Assembly: GCA_009746045.1 (NCBI GenBank)
Contig: RPFO01000348.1
Location: 1,796,801-1,860,800 of the forward strand
Length of the DNA stretch: 64,000 bases
Direction: 5' to 3'
Source: Mesostigma viride
Lineage: Eukaryota > Streptophyta > Mesostigmatophyceae > Mesostigmatales > Mesostigmataceae
The position numbers were made by a program, and so were the translations under genes. Below the pieces are notes generated by a model. The model searched no databases, had not been told where the DNA came from, and worked only from the letters and a program-made list of their open reading frames with translations. How positions within the stretch are numbered: the stretch's first letter is position 1; each line of letters begins with the position of its first letter. Below are positions 1-40,927 of the stretch, one piece after another.

Positions 1-773
1 AGATGTAGACACGATGAGCAATAATGTCGAGATAAAAGCCACATGGTGCTTGAATGCATCATGCGCCATTGGAAACGGCCGGGACGCTCCGTCTTAAGAA
101 CTACGCCGGAGCCTCCTAGGCTGTATGTGGTAATATGTTAAGTTCGGTTAGCCTGGAAATGCTCAAAACTCCAAAGCAGTCTGTGAAGTGTAAGTGAAAT
201 ACCAGCAACCGACGCCATTGTCCGGTTCTTGCTGGCTGCCAGTTTATTGCTGCCGGCCTCATGTGCGGCGGTAATTTTACGTTGTATGGATGTTACGCTG
301 CACCAGTCTGTGCTTTTTTACGTAGTACCAGTGTAGTGTAGAAATCCAAAAGCGCAAACGCCCAAAGCCAACTTCCAAGACGCCCAAAGCCCAATTCCAA
401 GACGCCCAAAGCCCAAAGGCGGGCGAGTCTGGCGCGGCGCCGGCCATTGGGCCCCGGAATAAGAAATACCGCTGTGAGGCTGACTGACCGACGACTGCCC
501 CTGGCTAAAATACCAACGCTCAGAAACGGCTTGGCATGTCACGTCATGTCATGTCAGGCCCCCCAACCCAGGCAACTCGCAACTGCGGTACTGGTATCTC
601 CGACGATACTTTGTCACTTTTCCAGTCGTAAAATAAATCGGCCATGCTCGCATTTCTGAGACGGAAAGTGCCGCCCATCGGTTGTCTTGCCAAAAGGCGG
701 CTCTTATTGGAATGTCCTGTTTGGGTGGTAGCTTGCGAGGAAGTCACTCGCAGCGCTGGGTTGAGAAGAAGGC
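1..773. other. upstream flank, no gene recognised
   Basis: I see no convincing coding region here. The stretch is mixed in composition and includes one short tandem repeat at 357-419. It presumably holds the promoter and 5' UTR of the gene starting at 774, but I recognise no clear core promoter element. Confidence 0.5.
357..419. repeat. 22-bp tandem repeat, about 3 copies
   Basis: Units start at 357, 379 and 401 and share the core (a/g)acgcccaaagcc. The third copy is cut short. The array sits about 350 bp upstream of the start codon at 774. Confidence 0.75.
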
Positions 774-3700
774 ATGTCGAGCAAATACCCTGTTCGATTC
801 GTCTTGCCCGACAAACGGGTTATCCTGATTGAAAAGACATCACCTAATACGCCTATTTTAGCATTCTATGCTGTGAGCTCCAACCTTCTACTGCAGGTAA
901 GTCCTCGCGTCGTTAATCCGGTGCAGACTATGCATGGAGTCCACGCATGCCGCGATGTCATCCGCAGTACCCGTGCGACGTTTGTCTGATGCCAGCTGCT
1001 CGGATGCGTTTCTTGAAATTGATTTCTTCATCGCAGGCCGGGTACGAGTACGTTGCCCAGTGCCAACCGGCCCCGGGCTTTGATTTCGCGGTATGTCCGG
1101 ACGGCGTGGCCCCGAGCGCGTGTGACCTCCGCACGCCGCTGCAGGACATCCCCCGCATTCGCCGCATTTGGAAGGCCGGGCTGGTCCCCACGATCGCGCT
1201 GACCGAGCACGAGGACACCGAGGCCCGCAGACAAAAGAAACTGGCCATGGAGGCCAAAAGTAGCGGGAGGAGCAAGGTCTCCTCCTCCGAGGACCTTCCC
1301 TCCTTGTCCAGGTCGACGTCCAGGGACACCTCGATGGGTCCCAAGGACGACGAGATCCGCGCCGAGATCGAGCGCATCGAGCGAGAGGTCGCCGAGGAGA
1401 AGCAGCGGGAGGCGCAGCGACTGGAGGTGTTGGAGCGTGAGAAAGCCGAGAAGCTGCGTCGGATGAAGGACCGGGAAGAAAAGCTGCGGGCGGCAGCACT
1501 AGAGGAAGAGGCCAGGAAGCAGGAGCTGTTCAATGTGCTCAATCGGCGCCGCAAGGTGATCCAGGTGCCACCCCCGGGGGAAACACATGAGCCGGCAGCT
1601 GCTGCCGCTGCTGCTGCCCCGGTAACGCCCGAGCAAGAGCCAATGCGCCCCCCGCATGGTTTCACTAGCCACATCCGCGAGAGCATCGAAGCGGGCAAGC
1701 TTGCGGCGGCCACTTCACTCGATCCGGCAAAATTCCAGCACGTGTCACCCAGCAATGCCCCGCCCGGTCATGCCGGCCCCGCGTCGACCGCGCTTGAAGA
1801 CAAGTCGTCCTTTGAAGTTGGACGATCCAGTGCCAAGCTCTCCGCCCACGCCGGCCCTCATCATGATCCCTCCGCAGGGGCGCCACCACGCCCGGAGGAC
1901 GTGCTGCGTCACCAGCACGTGCCCGGCATGAGCATTGAGCAGAAGATCGAGGCAGCTCGGCTAGCCAAGCTGGCAGGGGATGCGGGGCAGGGGCAGCACC
2001 CGCAGGAATCCGCCCTCAAGCATCGGTCATCAGGCATGACGATCGAACAAAAGATCGAGGCGGCACGCATGGCCAAATATAGGACCGGGGCGGGGGAGTC
2101 CGACGAGCTAGCAGCCGCGTTGCAGCGGCGGTTGTCGCGCAACAAGAGTCAGGTGGGGGCGCCCGCGGCCGCGCACACCCACACGGCCACGCCCGCCCAT
2201 GCCGCTCCGGCTACCCTCGCTGCCACCCCAGAGGTCTCCGTCCCTGCTCCAGCCCCAGCCACCGAGCCGCCAGAATCAGCGCCACAACAATCGGTGGTCT
2301 CCATCGCGCCCGCGGTGGCCACGGTGGCGGAGGCGGTGGCCGAGGCTCCCTCATCTGCACCTGTGCGGGCGGCAGAGCCATCGTCCTTGGTGCTGTCAGA
2401 GGCAGGGCACTCATCGGAGGCCCCTGCATTGCCCTCCCCATCAGCCGCCGCGACCGGGGAAATTGAAGCAAGTGCAGCACTGGACGCATCGGGTGTGCTG
2501 CCGCCGCCACAGGAGCCAGCAGCCTGCATGGCCGTGCCGCCCATGCTGGAGACTGTCCTCGCGTCCGCAATCGTGGGTGGGGCTGCCGCCGATGCCACCG
2601 GTGCGGTGATGTCGGCAGGGCCACCGGCGGGGGGTGTTTCTGCGGAGCAAGAAGGCGCAGTTGGCACGGCTGCACCCGCGACCGCCCCCGATGGAAAGCC
2701 TGATGTAGCCGGTGCTGCCGGAACGGCTGCAGTGGGTGGGGCAGCAACCCAGCAGGACGTGGGCGTCCATGGGGACGTTGGCCTCTCGCTTCCGTCACCC
2801 AAGGGTGGCCCGTACAGGTCGTCCGTGTCCAGCGTGTCGGAGCCAGGGACCCTGGACGCCTCGGTGGCGTCGTCAGCGGCGGGTCACGACGTGGCGGTGG
2901 CGCGGACGCAAGAACTGGAGCCGTCGCTCCCTCTGGTGGCTGTGGGTGGGGGTGACGCGATGGAGACGCAGGGAGGGGTGCCCGACGTGGGGGCAGGGGG
3001 TGTGCCCCCGGTTGAAGCGGGTGGGGAGGGGCCTGCGTTCGGGGTGCCAGAGTGTCAGCCCTCGCAGCAAAGTGAGCTGTCTCCATCGTGCACGCCCGAC
3101 ACAGTCGGCCAGGAGGTGCTTGGTGCGCCGACAGCGCAGGTGGAAGGTGTAACTGCGGGGGCGAGTGGGCTGGAGGCAGCGCGTGGGGGTCCCATGCGAC
3201 CGGTTCTGGGTGGCACGGAGCCGTTGCCAGGTGTTGTCGCGAGGAGTGGGGATGGGACAGAGGGCGTGACGGCAGCAAGTGGCCTTCCTCCTGCCCTGCC
3301 GGGTGCGGGGGATGTTGGCGCGGCGGAGCCCATGGTCACCGATGACAGCATGGAGGAGCCTGCGGTGACGGTTGAGGGAAGGGAGGAGCCGGTGGCGGTT
3401 GTGCCGGCAGAGGGGATGGCGGCAGCGGGGGCGGTGGATCAGGTGCCCGAAGTATCGGTGGCGACGGCAGGTGGTGATGTTGCGGCAGCTAGCATGGATA
3501 CTACCATGGAGGAGGCGGAAGCGTCGGGTTCTCCTATGGCTAGTCCCGAGGGAATGGTCCAGCAGTTGCCAGCGCAGCAGGTGCCAGATGGGCAGGGGAT
3601 GCCACACGGGCAGGGGAACGTGCCGCTGACACTGTCAGCAGGGGAGCCCTCTCGCCGCGACTCCCAGGTGGTCGCTGAGGTCGTGGATGACCTCATCGCG

Positions 3701-5347
3701 ACGGTGCTGAGGGGGCAAGGCGCCGGGTGGCAGTTGGTAGACAGCCCCAAGGCAGCGCCGCAGCCGCCCGCCGCGCTGTCTGCCCTTCCTGCCCCATCGC
3801 CACTGGGTCCCCAAGAGGGCGAGCTCCTCCTGAGCAGCCCTTTTGACAACGCCAGTGAGGCGGCGAGCGAGGAGGGCAACGAGGAGGGCAACGAGGAGGG
3901 CAACGAGGAGGGCAACGAGGAGGGCGGCGAGGAGGGCAACGAGGAGGGGCGCGAGTATCACCCCCCCGCGATAACGAGGCTTAAACCCGCAGCCGGGATG
4001 GGCGCCGAGGGCATCCCCTCGTCGCCTGGCCGCCCGCCCGCAAAGGCCAAGGAGGTTTTGTCGCAGGCGGACCTGGACTTTGACTCTGACCAAGCGTCCA
4101 GCGTGGCGAGGGAGCTGGTGGAGTGGACGCGCAGCATCGTGCGCCCGCCCACCACGCCCTTGGCAGAGCCGGCGGCAGCACAGCCGTCTCAGCTGCAGCT
4201 GCAGGGGTGGGAGCAGGGACGGTCGGCAGAATCAGTGCCAAGGGAGGAAGCCCCATCTGAGCCAATGGACGCGTTTGCAAGGGAGCGAGAGGGAGGTCTG
4301 GGAAGGGCCGGGGGAGAAATGGTATCCGAGAGAGGAGGAGAAGATCAAGTCCTCGAAGAGCCGGACGAGGGCAGCGCATGGGGCGAGGGGGGGCCGGCGA
4401 CGGTCACTTGGTCGTCGTCCGTGGCGCAGGTGACCCCCTCGTCCAACAACGACCTGGTCCTGGCGGGGACCAAGACGCCTGTGCCTGAGAACTGCCCGGA
4501 CGACGAGTTCCCGCAGCTCAGGGTGCCGCCGGCAGAATTAGAAGGCGCTGCTGGTGCAGTCAACAACATTGCGGCACCTGTCCATGCAGCAGAGCCGGGA
4601 CTAGCACGCATCCCGAGCCTGGGGGGTGCCGGGGTGGCTGTCGGGCAATCCATAGGCGATCAACCATCGGGAGGGGTGAGTGGGGCGGCTGGCGAGAGAG
4701 CCGCTGTCCACAGTGGCGCGATGGGTGTTAAGACAGAAGAGGGGCTCCGGGTGGCAGGCCTTGGGCTGAGTCAGCCCGACGCGATGTCCGAGGGGCCGCT
4801 CGTCGGCGCGGAGACGACCATTCTCCCACTGGAGGGTGCACAGCCAGGCCCAGCGGGCGAAGACGCGAGCGAGGGCGCCGTGTGGATGATGGACAACCCG
4901 ATGTTCATGGACGAAGGGGCGGCGGGCGGGCGGGGTAAGGTCGCAGGGGCGGGTCCCGAGACAGCCACGGTGGCGGCCACGGTCGCGGCCACAGTGGGCG
5001 CGGAGGATGAGCTGGACCTGATGCGTGTGCTCACGCCCACGCTGTCCTCGAGAGGGGCCGCGTCGATGCTGCGCGCGGAGCCCGCGACGACGGCCCACTT
5101 TGATGTCCTCCTCGGCGCGGTCGTCGGCATAAGGGAGCTGATTGAGGCCAATGCGTGCCTGCGGGACAACCTAGCAAAGTGGGCCAAGCTTCACGGGATG
5201 GTGGTCCCCATCGCCCAGCTGTGCATGCCGGGGGTGGATGTGTCGTTGCTGCCGCCGCCAGCGTGGGTGGGAGCGGGGGGTGGGGGCGGGGTCATGGGGG
5301 GGGAGGCGCCCGGATCAGATGCTGGTGGGCCGGCCCCTTTGAATTAG
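774..5347 (+). CDS. large low-complexity protein of unknown function, two exons (774-896, 1037-5347)
   Basis: I do not recognise this family. The ATG at 774 has an in-frame TGA five codons upstream. Exon 1 (41 codons) ends at a consensus donor, CAG|GTAAGT, at 896/897. Exon 2 resumes in phase 0 after TCGCAG at 1036 and stays open for about 4.3 kb, giving about 1,477 residues. The first ~100 residues look folded. A charged coiled coil follows (about nt 1350-1560, rich in E, R, K). Three related helical motifs come next, with two clear copies, GMSIEQKIEAARLAK and GMTIEQKIEAARMAK, near 1927 and 2035. The rest is mostly Ala/Gly/Val/Pro-rich and likely disordered, with a GNEEG repeat near 3870-3950. 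The last ~80 residues (from about nt 5090) look helical again. Strong GC3 bias and a 4.3-kb open frame support a real gene. A scaffold role would be a guess. The long ORFs in its other frames are composition artefacts. Confidence 0.7.
897..1036 (+). other. intron 1 of the 774-5347 gene
   Basis: The donor is CAG|GTAAGT and the acceptor TTCATCGCAG|G, 140 nt apart and phase 0. Removing it joins exon 1 (ending SNLLLQ) to AGYEYVAQCQ in frame. Confidence 0.75.
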
Positions 5348-6720
5348 GTGGTCCCTGGCACTGTCAGCGATGCCGAAGAGTTCTTCCCTTTTTCCAAGGG
5401 AAGGGGGCTTGGACTCATGTATCATAACGAGCGGGACACCCGAGGGTAGGCCCATTGATCGTGGCCAGTATCTATTGGGGAATGCAAGCCATGACTTCTT
5501 GGGTGGAGGAGGTGCGCCCCTGGCCCACATAGGGGTGAAAATGGGGCTAGTGCGCCAGCAGTAAGCACAAGTTGGTGGTGAATGGTTGCATGGCCAGAAA
5601 GCCCTCGGGATCGCCTTCCTGGGGGTGAAGTATTCCTGGGAAAACATCGTTAGCTTCCTGGTAGCCCCTCTCAGATGGCCCGGAGGCAATCCACGCTGGT
5701 GCCTACTTACTCTGGGTTCCTGCACAACCATGGTCGCCATTGCGCCATGGCTGCGTTGAGCTGTCGATTGGCGTTGACATTATTTCACATTTTATTGTCC
5801 TGGCTTGAGTGAGCATGGACCCCATTCACAGGATCCCTTTTTTTTTTTTTGGTTGCGGTTTGACTGTAGGGAGCTTCATACTTAGCTGTAATCTGTGGCC
5901 GAGACAACCACGGTGTTCTTTGAAATAAAAGTGCTCCAGCCCAAGGAGGATGCCCTCTTCTGGAAAGGGATACAGGGGTAGAGCACAACCTTTTTGCTAT
6001 TGTTATAACCTGGCCGCCCCCCCCCTGAGCTCCGCCTGTCGGACGACACCCCAGTTCCCTTCCCCGCTTCTGGTCGCTTCAAGCTGCTAGGCAGCTTGTC
6101 ACGTCCGTGATCATTTACGTTCGTGCACTCGAGAAACGGCTGTTTAACGAATAATTTACATCCGTTCAGTTCCGTTGGTACCGCAGTAAATGGCTTGGAT
6201 TTGTTGAAGTCTGGGTACTGGCCGGTGTAAGGAAGTACTTTGTCACGTCCGTGCACTCGAGACCGGCTACAGGTTCACCGAATCATTTACGCCCGGTTAA
6301 GTTCCGTTGGTTTGGTTCCGCGGTATCCGTTTGGCTTGGATTTGTTCAAGTCTGGGTACCGGCCAGTGTGAAGCGCCGCGCCGGATGCTAGTACCCAGCT
6401 CTACGACGCTTGTGGCTGAATATTTACTTTTGTGGTGTGTTTAACTGTCCACCGTCGGTAGATATCGGACGTCACAGTCATTATCTTATTATGACTGAGC
6501 GTCGCGCGTAATCATTATTGTATTGCTAGGCCGTGCAGACTGATTTGATTGACTCGCACTGACACGCGTCGCTCATAGCTCATAGCCTGCGCGCCAAAGC
6601 CTGAAATGTGTTGTGACAAGCAGGCAGTATTTGCAGCACATACGATTTGCTGTATTGCTGGGAAATGCTCGAAACACACGCCCTGATCAAGCAAGCTGTT
6701 TCCGGCCCCACCGTCTAGGT
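5348..6720. other. intergenic, 3' flank of the 774 gene and a diverged tandem duplication
   Basis: No convincing coding sequence is visible. The stretch presumably includes the 3' UTR of the upstream gene. TGTAA, the algal polyadenylation motif, occurs at about 6226. A duplication of about 140 bp lies at 6099-6373. Confidence 0.5.
6099..6373. repeat. diverged direct tandem duplication, unit about 140 bp
   Basis: Copy A begins at cacgtccgtg near 6099 and copy B begins the same way near 6243. Both carry gtgcactcgaga, the segment ggcttggatttgtt(g/c)aagtctgggta and ggcc(g/a)gtgt, with indels between them. Confidence 0.7.
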
Positions 6721-6892
6721 CATCTAGTCGCTCTACACGTAAAAAATAAATAAATTAAATTATAACATGCCTCCGTTGGGAGATCATGTAGCACATATTC
6801 CATGATGGATGGGTGGACTGGAGGAAGCCGCGTAATCGAACTAACCTAACTCTAAGCTATCTAGTCTAGAAAATCCTAACTACACTACTAGC
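6721..6892 (-). repeat. LINE 3' UTR and tail
   Basis: This lies just 3' of the LINE stop codon on the minus strand. A closely similar segment in the same orientation occurs at 59570-59722, including attataacatgcctccgtt, gccgcgtaatc and cta(g)tctagaaaa. On the minus strand it contains ccacccatccatca, like the CATC-rich tails of the plus-strand LINE copies. Confidence 0.65.
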
Positions 6893-9450
6893 TCAGCAAA
6901 ACGCCTCCTCCTCTTGGGGGGAGGTGGCTTGCCCACAGCTAGGGGCTGGAGTGTGAGCCTTGACAATCTTCTGCCACCACGTCTTGTTCTGCATGGCAGT
7001 CCAAAGAAGGGAGAGAGAGTGGTTGCCGTGTTCAAACTGGGCCGGGACCACTAGGTCAGCCAGCAACATCTGGGTGTAGTTCATGGCATGTTTCCCTACC
7101 CTTTTAGGAATGTCCTTGGGGCCAGGCCAGGTCGATCAAAATATGCCGCCCTGGTTGGCCAAGCCGCTGGGGGCCGGCCAGACCAAGGGCGGTGTCGACC
7201 TGGCTGGTGCGAGTAAGATGTCCTACAAATGCTATCCTACGCTGCCTAATCTCGTCCGAAATACGAGGCATACCCTGATACAAAGACTCTAATGACCTAC
7301 GCTTGGAAAACCCTACGTTCAGGACCTGTCGGAGCATCCTGTAAAACGTGCCGTCTAGCTTAGCTGCCAGTGTTGGTGTGATTGTCCACGCCTCGGCCGG
7401 CGCCATACGTAAGCACCGTGAGGACGAGGACCTTGAAGAGGATGCCGGCTTGCGGTGCTCGCCCAGGCCCTTGGAGCGCCAGTAGGTGTTTAGCGAACGA
7501 AGCCTAGCCCAGGCCAGGCCGATGCGGATGTCCACATCGTCGGCGGTGTCAGGGAGCATCATGCTCCCCAACAGTTTGAAGCGATCGCGGAACGGGACCT
7601 CTGTCCCGTCGAGCAGGCGCGGCAGCGGTGGGCGACTGGAGGCCCCAATCACCATCGCCTCAGTTTTGACACTAATCTCCAACCCCACCGCCCTCGCCTC
7701 CAGGCCCAGACAGTCCAGCCAGGTCTGAATGTGCTCGGGGCGCGCGATGAGGGTGGTGTCGTCCGCATAAATCAGGTCGGCCAGGCGGTAACCAGTGCTA
7801 ACCCCGCCGTGCTCGCGCGCGGATGTCCAAGCCTGGCTCGAACCCCACGTGTGACCCGGTAAAGCGCGCACGTGCCCGGCATGACGTGATCCACGACAAT
7901 AATGAACAGGTATGGGGACAGGACACAACCTTGCCACACCCCGTGGTGAAGCCGGGAATGGTGGGGTGGTGCCTTCCGCAGTCCGCACTAGCTAGTGCCT
8001 GTGAGCCCTCATACAGTCGAAGAATGGCAGCAATAAATGCTGGTGGCACCCGATCCAGAGCAAGGATGGCCCAAAGAGCCTCCCAGAGGACCGTGTCAAA
8101 GGCCTTGATATAGTCGACAAAAATGAAGACCAGGGGCAACCTGTCAGGGGCAAAGGCGACGCACCTCCTCCATCAGCCGGCGCGCGACAAACACAGCCAT
8201 GACAGTGTTACGACCACGGCGGAAACCCCGATCTGAGACTCACCCAGGTGTGGGTCCAGCGCGGCGCGGAGCCTGTGCAGCATCGATGCGCATGATCGAA
8301 GACCTTCAGCGCGGCGCTCTGGAGGCAGACACCCCGATAGTTACCGGGGTCAGCAGCAGAGACCTTCTTGTACAGCATGACGCGGATGCATGGCCGTCTG
8401 CCACTCAGCAGGCGGAGGCTCGTCGGAGAGCAGGACACGGTTGCAGAACGCCAGCAGAAGATCCCTCACCGCCGGGTCAGGGGTCTTCAGCAGCTCAGCA
8501 GAAAGGTGGTCGGCACCGACCGCCGCATCGTACCGCAGGCGAGCAAGGGCGCCGTCCAGTTCCTTCAAAGTGAAGGGGTGGGCGACGTCGTCAGCGGTGG
8601 CAAGGCAGCCCTCCTCGGCAAGGCGGGGACTTGGTAGTCCGCGGCCGAGGAGGGGGGCGCCGGCGGCGGCGGGGGTCCGGCAACCCCGAGACGGGCGGCC
8701 GTCTCGGGGTGAATTGCGGCGGGGGGGGGGCGCGAGCCCCACCTGTCAAGGAAACATTGTGGGCCAACCAGCGGTCAAGGCTGACCGGCCGGCCGTGCCG
8801 TCCCCCGTGTGCTCCACCGGGGTGCGCTGCCGCCGGCCGCCGAGCCGGTCGAGGTGCATGCATGGTACCACATGTCCTTGCCCTGGTTGCGAGCTTGGCA
8901 GGCCTTGGCATCGGCGATTCACTGGGCCGCCTCCGCGTCCTGAGCGTGCTCGTACGCCTCCACGAGGGCAGCCTTGACGCGCACCGGTTTCCGCAGCGGG
9001 TCCCGGTTGCGCTTGAGCCGGGCGATGCCGTTATATCCAACGCCAATGGCGAGACCGTATTAATTTGGAAAGGCCAATTCCAAAGCTGTCAAAGGTAGCT
9101 ACAGGCAAGCGCGAGGATACCAGCGTGACCTCCCCAGTGAGGTGCTCAACTGCAAGGGGCGAGTGCACCTTACCCTGACCTGGATCGAGCATCACCACTG
9201 CCAAAATTAGTATTTCTAAGTGCCAACCGTTCTCATCAACATATGATCCACCTCCACCTGACCACCTCTAAGGGAGCACGCCCAGCGCTTACCGTACGGT
9301 GATACTCCTGCACATGCCAAGGATATCAATGCGGTGGGTGATGCAGAACGCCACGACCTCAGCCATGCGATGAGCGTACGTGATCGGTGTCCACAGGTAT
9401 AGGCCATGAGCATTTGAAAGAAGCGCGATGCTACGCGCCGGCCGGTGCGC
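6893..9450 (-). pseudogene. decayed LINE (non-LTR retrotransposon), endonuclease remnant plus reverse transcriptase
   Basis: Pieces in several minus-strand frames align in order to one LINE polyprotein. Near 9300-9420 is an endonuclease start (SNAHGLYLW ... DILGMC). Linker sequence follows near 8850-9020. RT fragments come next: LKELDGALARLRYDAAVGADHLSAELL frame near 8450-8600, DPGNYRGVCLQSAALKVFDH near 8290-8390, FVDYIKAFDTVLWEALW near 8050-8130, and the catalytic YADDT near 7754-7769. The KTEAMVIG and FKLLGSM segments and a C-terminal W-rich segment end at the stop at 6893. At least four frame changes and the loss of most of the endonuclease mean it is dead. The C-terminus resembles the LINE copies at 57-59 kb, so these are related subfamilies. 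Confidence 0.85.
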
Positions 9451-11185
9451 TGGCCAAGTAGGGCAGGGCATTTGCGCTGCACTGTGCCAGACTGATTGCC
9501 TGAGGTTGATGGGAAGACCTGTAGGGTGCTGAGATGGGCTGGAAGGGTTAATTGGCACAGTCAAGCTAGGGGGGGGAAGGCCTGGCTGGGCAGCTGGGGG
9601 AGGGCGGGAAGGGTTTGGCGCGGAGGCGGGGGGTGGCTGGGCAGCGGGGGGAGGGTGAGGAGTGCTCAAGAAAGTGGGGTGACTAGCTAGTCGGGGACTG
9701 CAATTGGGGAGCTAGGCTGGGAGCTAGGGAAAATAGTGCTTTTACTCGCAAGCTACTAGGGGCAAGTGGCGCATGCGATGTCGCCACCTGCTTGTGGCAG
9801 TCAGGCGCCGGGGGACTGCATGCGCTCCATGCACGTTGCACAAGGCGGCGGCCATGCTAGAGGCCGTTCAAGCTGGTGTAGGAAGCGGTGAGTAACTTGG
9901 CGGGCGTGGCATATGGTGGCGTCCCCATGCACTGACTCATGGCACCCGAATGTCTACCCGCACACTTCAGTATACAGTTTCATTGTGCCAGCAGACAATG
10001 CCCCCACCATCGTGCCCACCACCCCTACGCACATTTCAGCATCAGTGCACCCACAGTTATGCCAGACTCTCCTCGTGGGTAGTTTTGATTCCAGCTAGCT
10101 GTGGCTTGCCTCCAGGCATGAGGGAAGACGGGTGTCTCTGACCCCTTCCCAGTACGTCACTGGGCAACATACAGGGATGAAATGCACTTTAACTCTGTAC
10201 ATACTATTGGGCTCCGTTCGACTCCCCGACGTGAGTGCAATTTATTAATGCAAGCTAAGACTAATGACTCGCCCAACGGCACTGGGACGCGAATGCACGA
10301 CCGAATATTCCAAATACATTATTGATGGGTAGAGGGACGGCCGGACGGATGAACAAATGAATGAACATTTACGAATAAGTGAATGGATTGTTAAAATGAA
10401 AAAGGAAGTTAGGGGTGCTTGATTAAACACTTCAAATTAATGGGATTGACCCTTTCGCGTGGAACCCTAGCTTGCATGGGTGATCCAGGTACATACTTAT
10501 ACATTGATCATCAGCTTGCCGATCTAACGGGGATGTGCTTATTACACGTGCATGTCAGCCCATGCACTTGTCAAACCAGCAAAATTTGTCAGCAAAGCAA
10601 AACATTCAAGAGTGTGTCATTCACTCATTATACCTGGCAATGCCAGCCTAGGTAGTCCAGGGCGCGAGAGAGGCAGCCGGTGAGGCCCTTGGGGACTTCA
10701 GAGGGCGTCTGACAGCTGTAGAAGAAGGGACTGCCTTCCCAGCTGGCTTTGCTAAGTCCCCATGGGCAGAGCCTGCATTTGTGCCCACTTGGTCAGTGCG
10801 AGTAATATCGTCGGCAGGCAGTAGGAGGCGGCAGTAGCCTGTCGGACAGTATCGCTAACGGCAGCTAGTGGTAATCATCCTATGTGCGGCGCTCTGCAAA
10901 GAGCGCAAGCCCAGATGGGCATGCCGCATCATCGTAATGACAGTACTGTTGAGGTGGGTGCTCGCACCCATTCAAGAGGATACTGATTGAGAGTCTGTTA
11001 CGGCCTGCACCACTCAGGCGGAACATTGCTGTTCCAAAACTCATTGGCGGCGGCGGTGGCGGGGGGCTGCCTGCGCCTGGCCAAATGCCGCAGCAATGAC
11101 GTCGTCATGTTAATACATTAATCGACATCGTCCGCCTGGATGGGAGCCGGCTGCCAAGCTTGGTAGAAACATGGTGTTGTGAAGC
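9451..11185. other. intergenic stretch downstream of the channel gene
   Basis: I see no convincing gene. The interval contains Pro/Gly-rich low-complexity sequence near 9540-9660 and GA-rich spacer. It should include the 3' UTR of the minus-strand channel gene just below 11186. No unambiguous polyadenylation signal was recognised. Confidence 0.4.
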
Positions 11186-40024
<28,839 letters not shown>

Positions 40025-40347
40025 ACATATGTTATGTCATGCGAAATGCATGCACGTATATATTGCAGCCCCTACCTAGATAAATGATCATTAATTCACG
40101 AGTGCTGGTCATTTGAAACCCGGCCAAAGACTGCTCTAATGTGCTTCTTGATCATGAATGTCGATTTTAAACTGCACTATATTAATATTTATGGTAATCC
40201 GCGATCGCTAACATACATACTACTATATATAATACAGCAACGGCCTCTGCACGTGATGCCAATTAGAAAATCGTGATCATGAACCAAACATTACTGGATC
40301 TGCGCATGCGCCCCAGTACTTTTTGTAGTTGTCAGGTTTGATCACAC
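40025..40347 (-). promoter_or_regulatory. presumed proximal promoter and 5' UTR of the channel gene
   Basis: This short AT-rich interval lies between the channel start codon and the inserted copia-like element. No defined element was recognised. The retrotransposon LTR now forms the upstream border. Confidence 0.35.
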
Positions 40348-40352
40348 CCCGT

Positions 40353-40878
40353 AGTTATTCTAGGACTTCAGGCCTAGACTATCAGTACACGTGGCGTTGT
40401 CCCCGTCTCCCAAGTGGGATACGGACATGGACGGTGGTGTAGTACACTGGACATATCTCTACTAGGGTTTAGATCCGCACGTGCCATATTGGGCACGTGC
40501 CAGGTGCTAGATATTAGCACTGAGATATGTAGGGCACACGCACGTGGGTATTCACGTGGTAGCCCGTTTATGAGCTGTGACGCAGACCACAAGGTGGTTG
40601 CAGTGCTAGTCCTGTACGGAGGTCCTAGGTGAGGTCCAGGACCATCCACGTAGTGCTGTTAGGCAGCCGGTGCCTGTGGGCATCGTATCAGTCCTAGCTG
40701 GAGTAGATCTAGCTGGACGGAGCCAGCACCTCATTGGTTAGCACTAGTACAGGATAGCTAGGTTACCCTAACCTACGTGCCCATGCAATCCAGCTTGGCA
40801 AGCTTGCATGGATTGATATATGCCAGCCATTGCATAATCAAACACACGTTCGCATCCATTTGCACGAGTGCCATAACT
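40353..40878 (+). repeat. 5' LTR
   Basis: It begins agttattctagg and ends ccataact. Compared with the 3' LTR, the differences I can see are short indels or indel-like clusters: taggacttc versus taggcttc, ctagggttt versus ctaggttt, gtgccaggtg versus gtgggtg, and tagcccgttt versus tagggttt. Confidence 0.88.
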
Positions 40879-40884
40879 TGCATT

Positions 40885-40909
40885 TATAAAAACTCTCACA
40901 GTTTTTATA
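40885..40909 (+). other. perfect hairpin just inside the 5' LTR
   Basis: Stem tataaaaact (40885-40894), loop ctcac, stem agtttttata (40900-40909). It occupies the place where a tRNA primer-binding site is expected. No TGGTATCAGAGC-like site is visible. Confidence 0.75.
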
Positions 40910-40927
40910 CTACTCTCTCATTTTAAA

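Noticed and set aside
2149..4379. Long antisense ORFs opposite the 774-5347 gene
   Set aside because: GC-rich shadow frames of the sense gene with no independent support.
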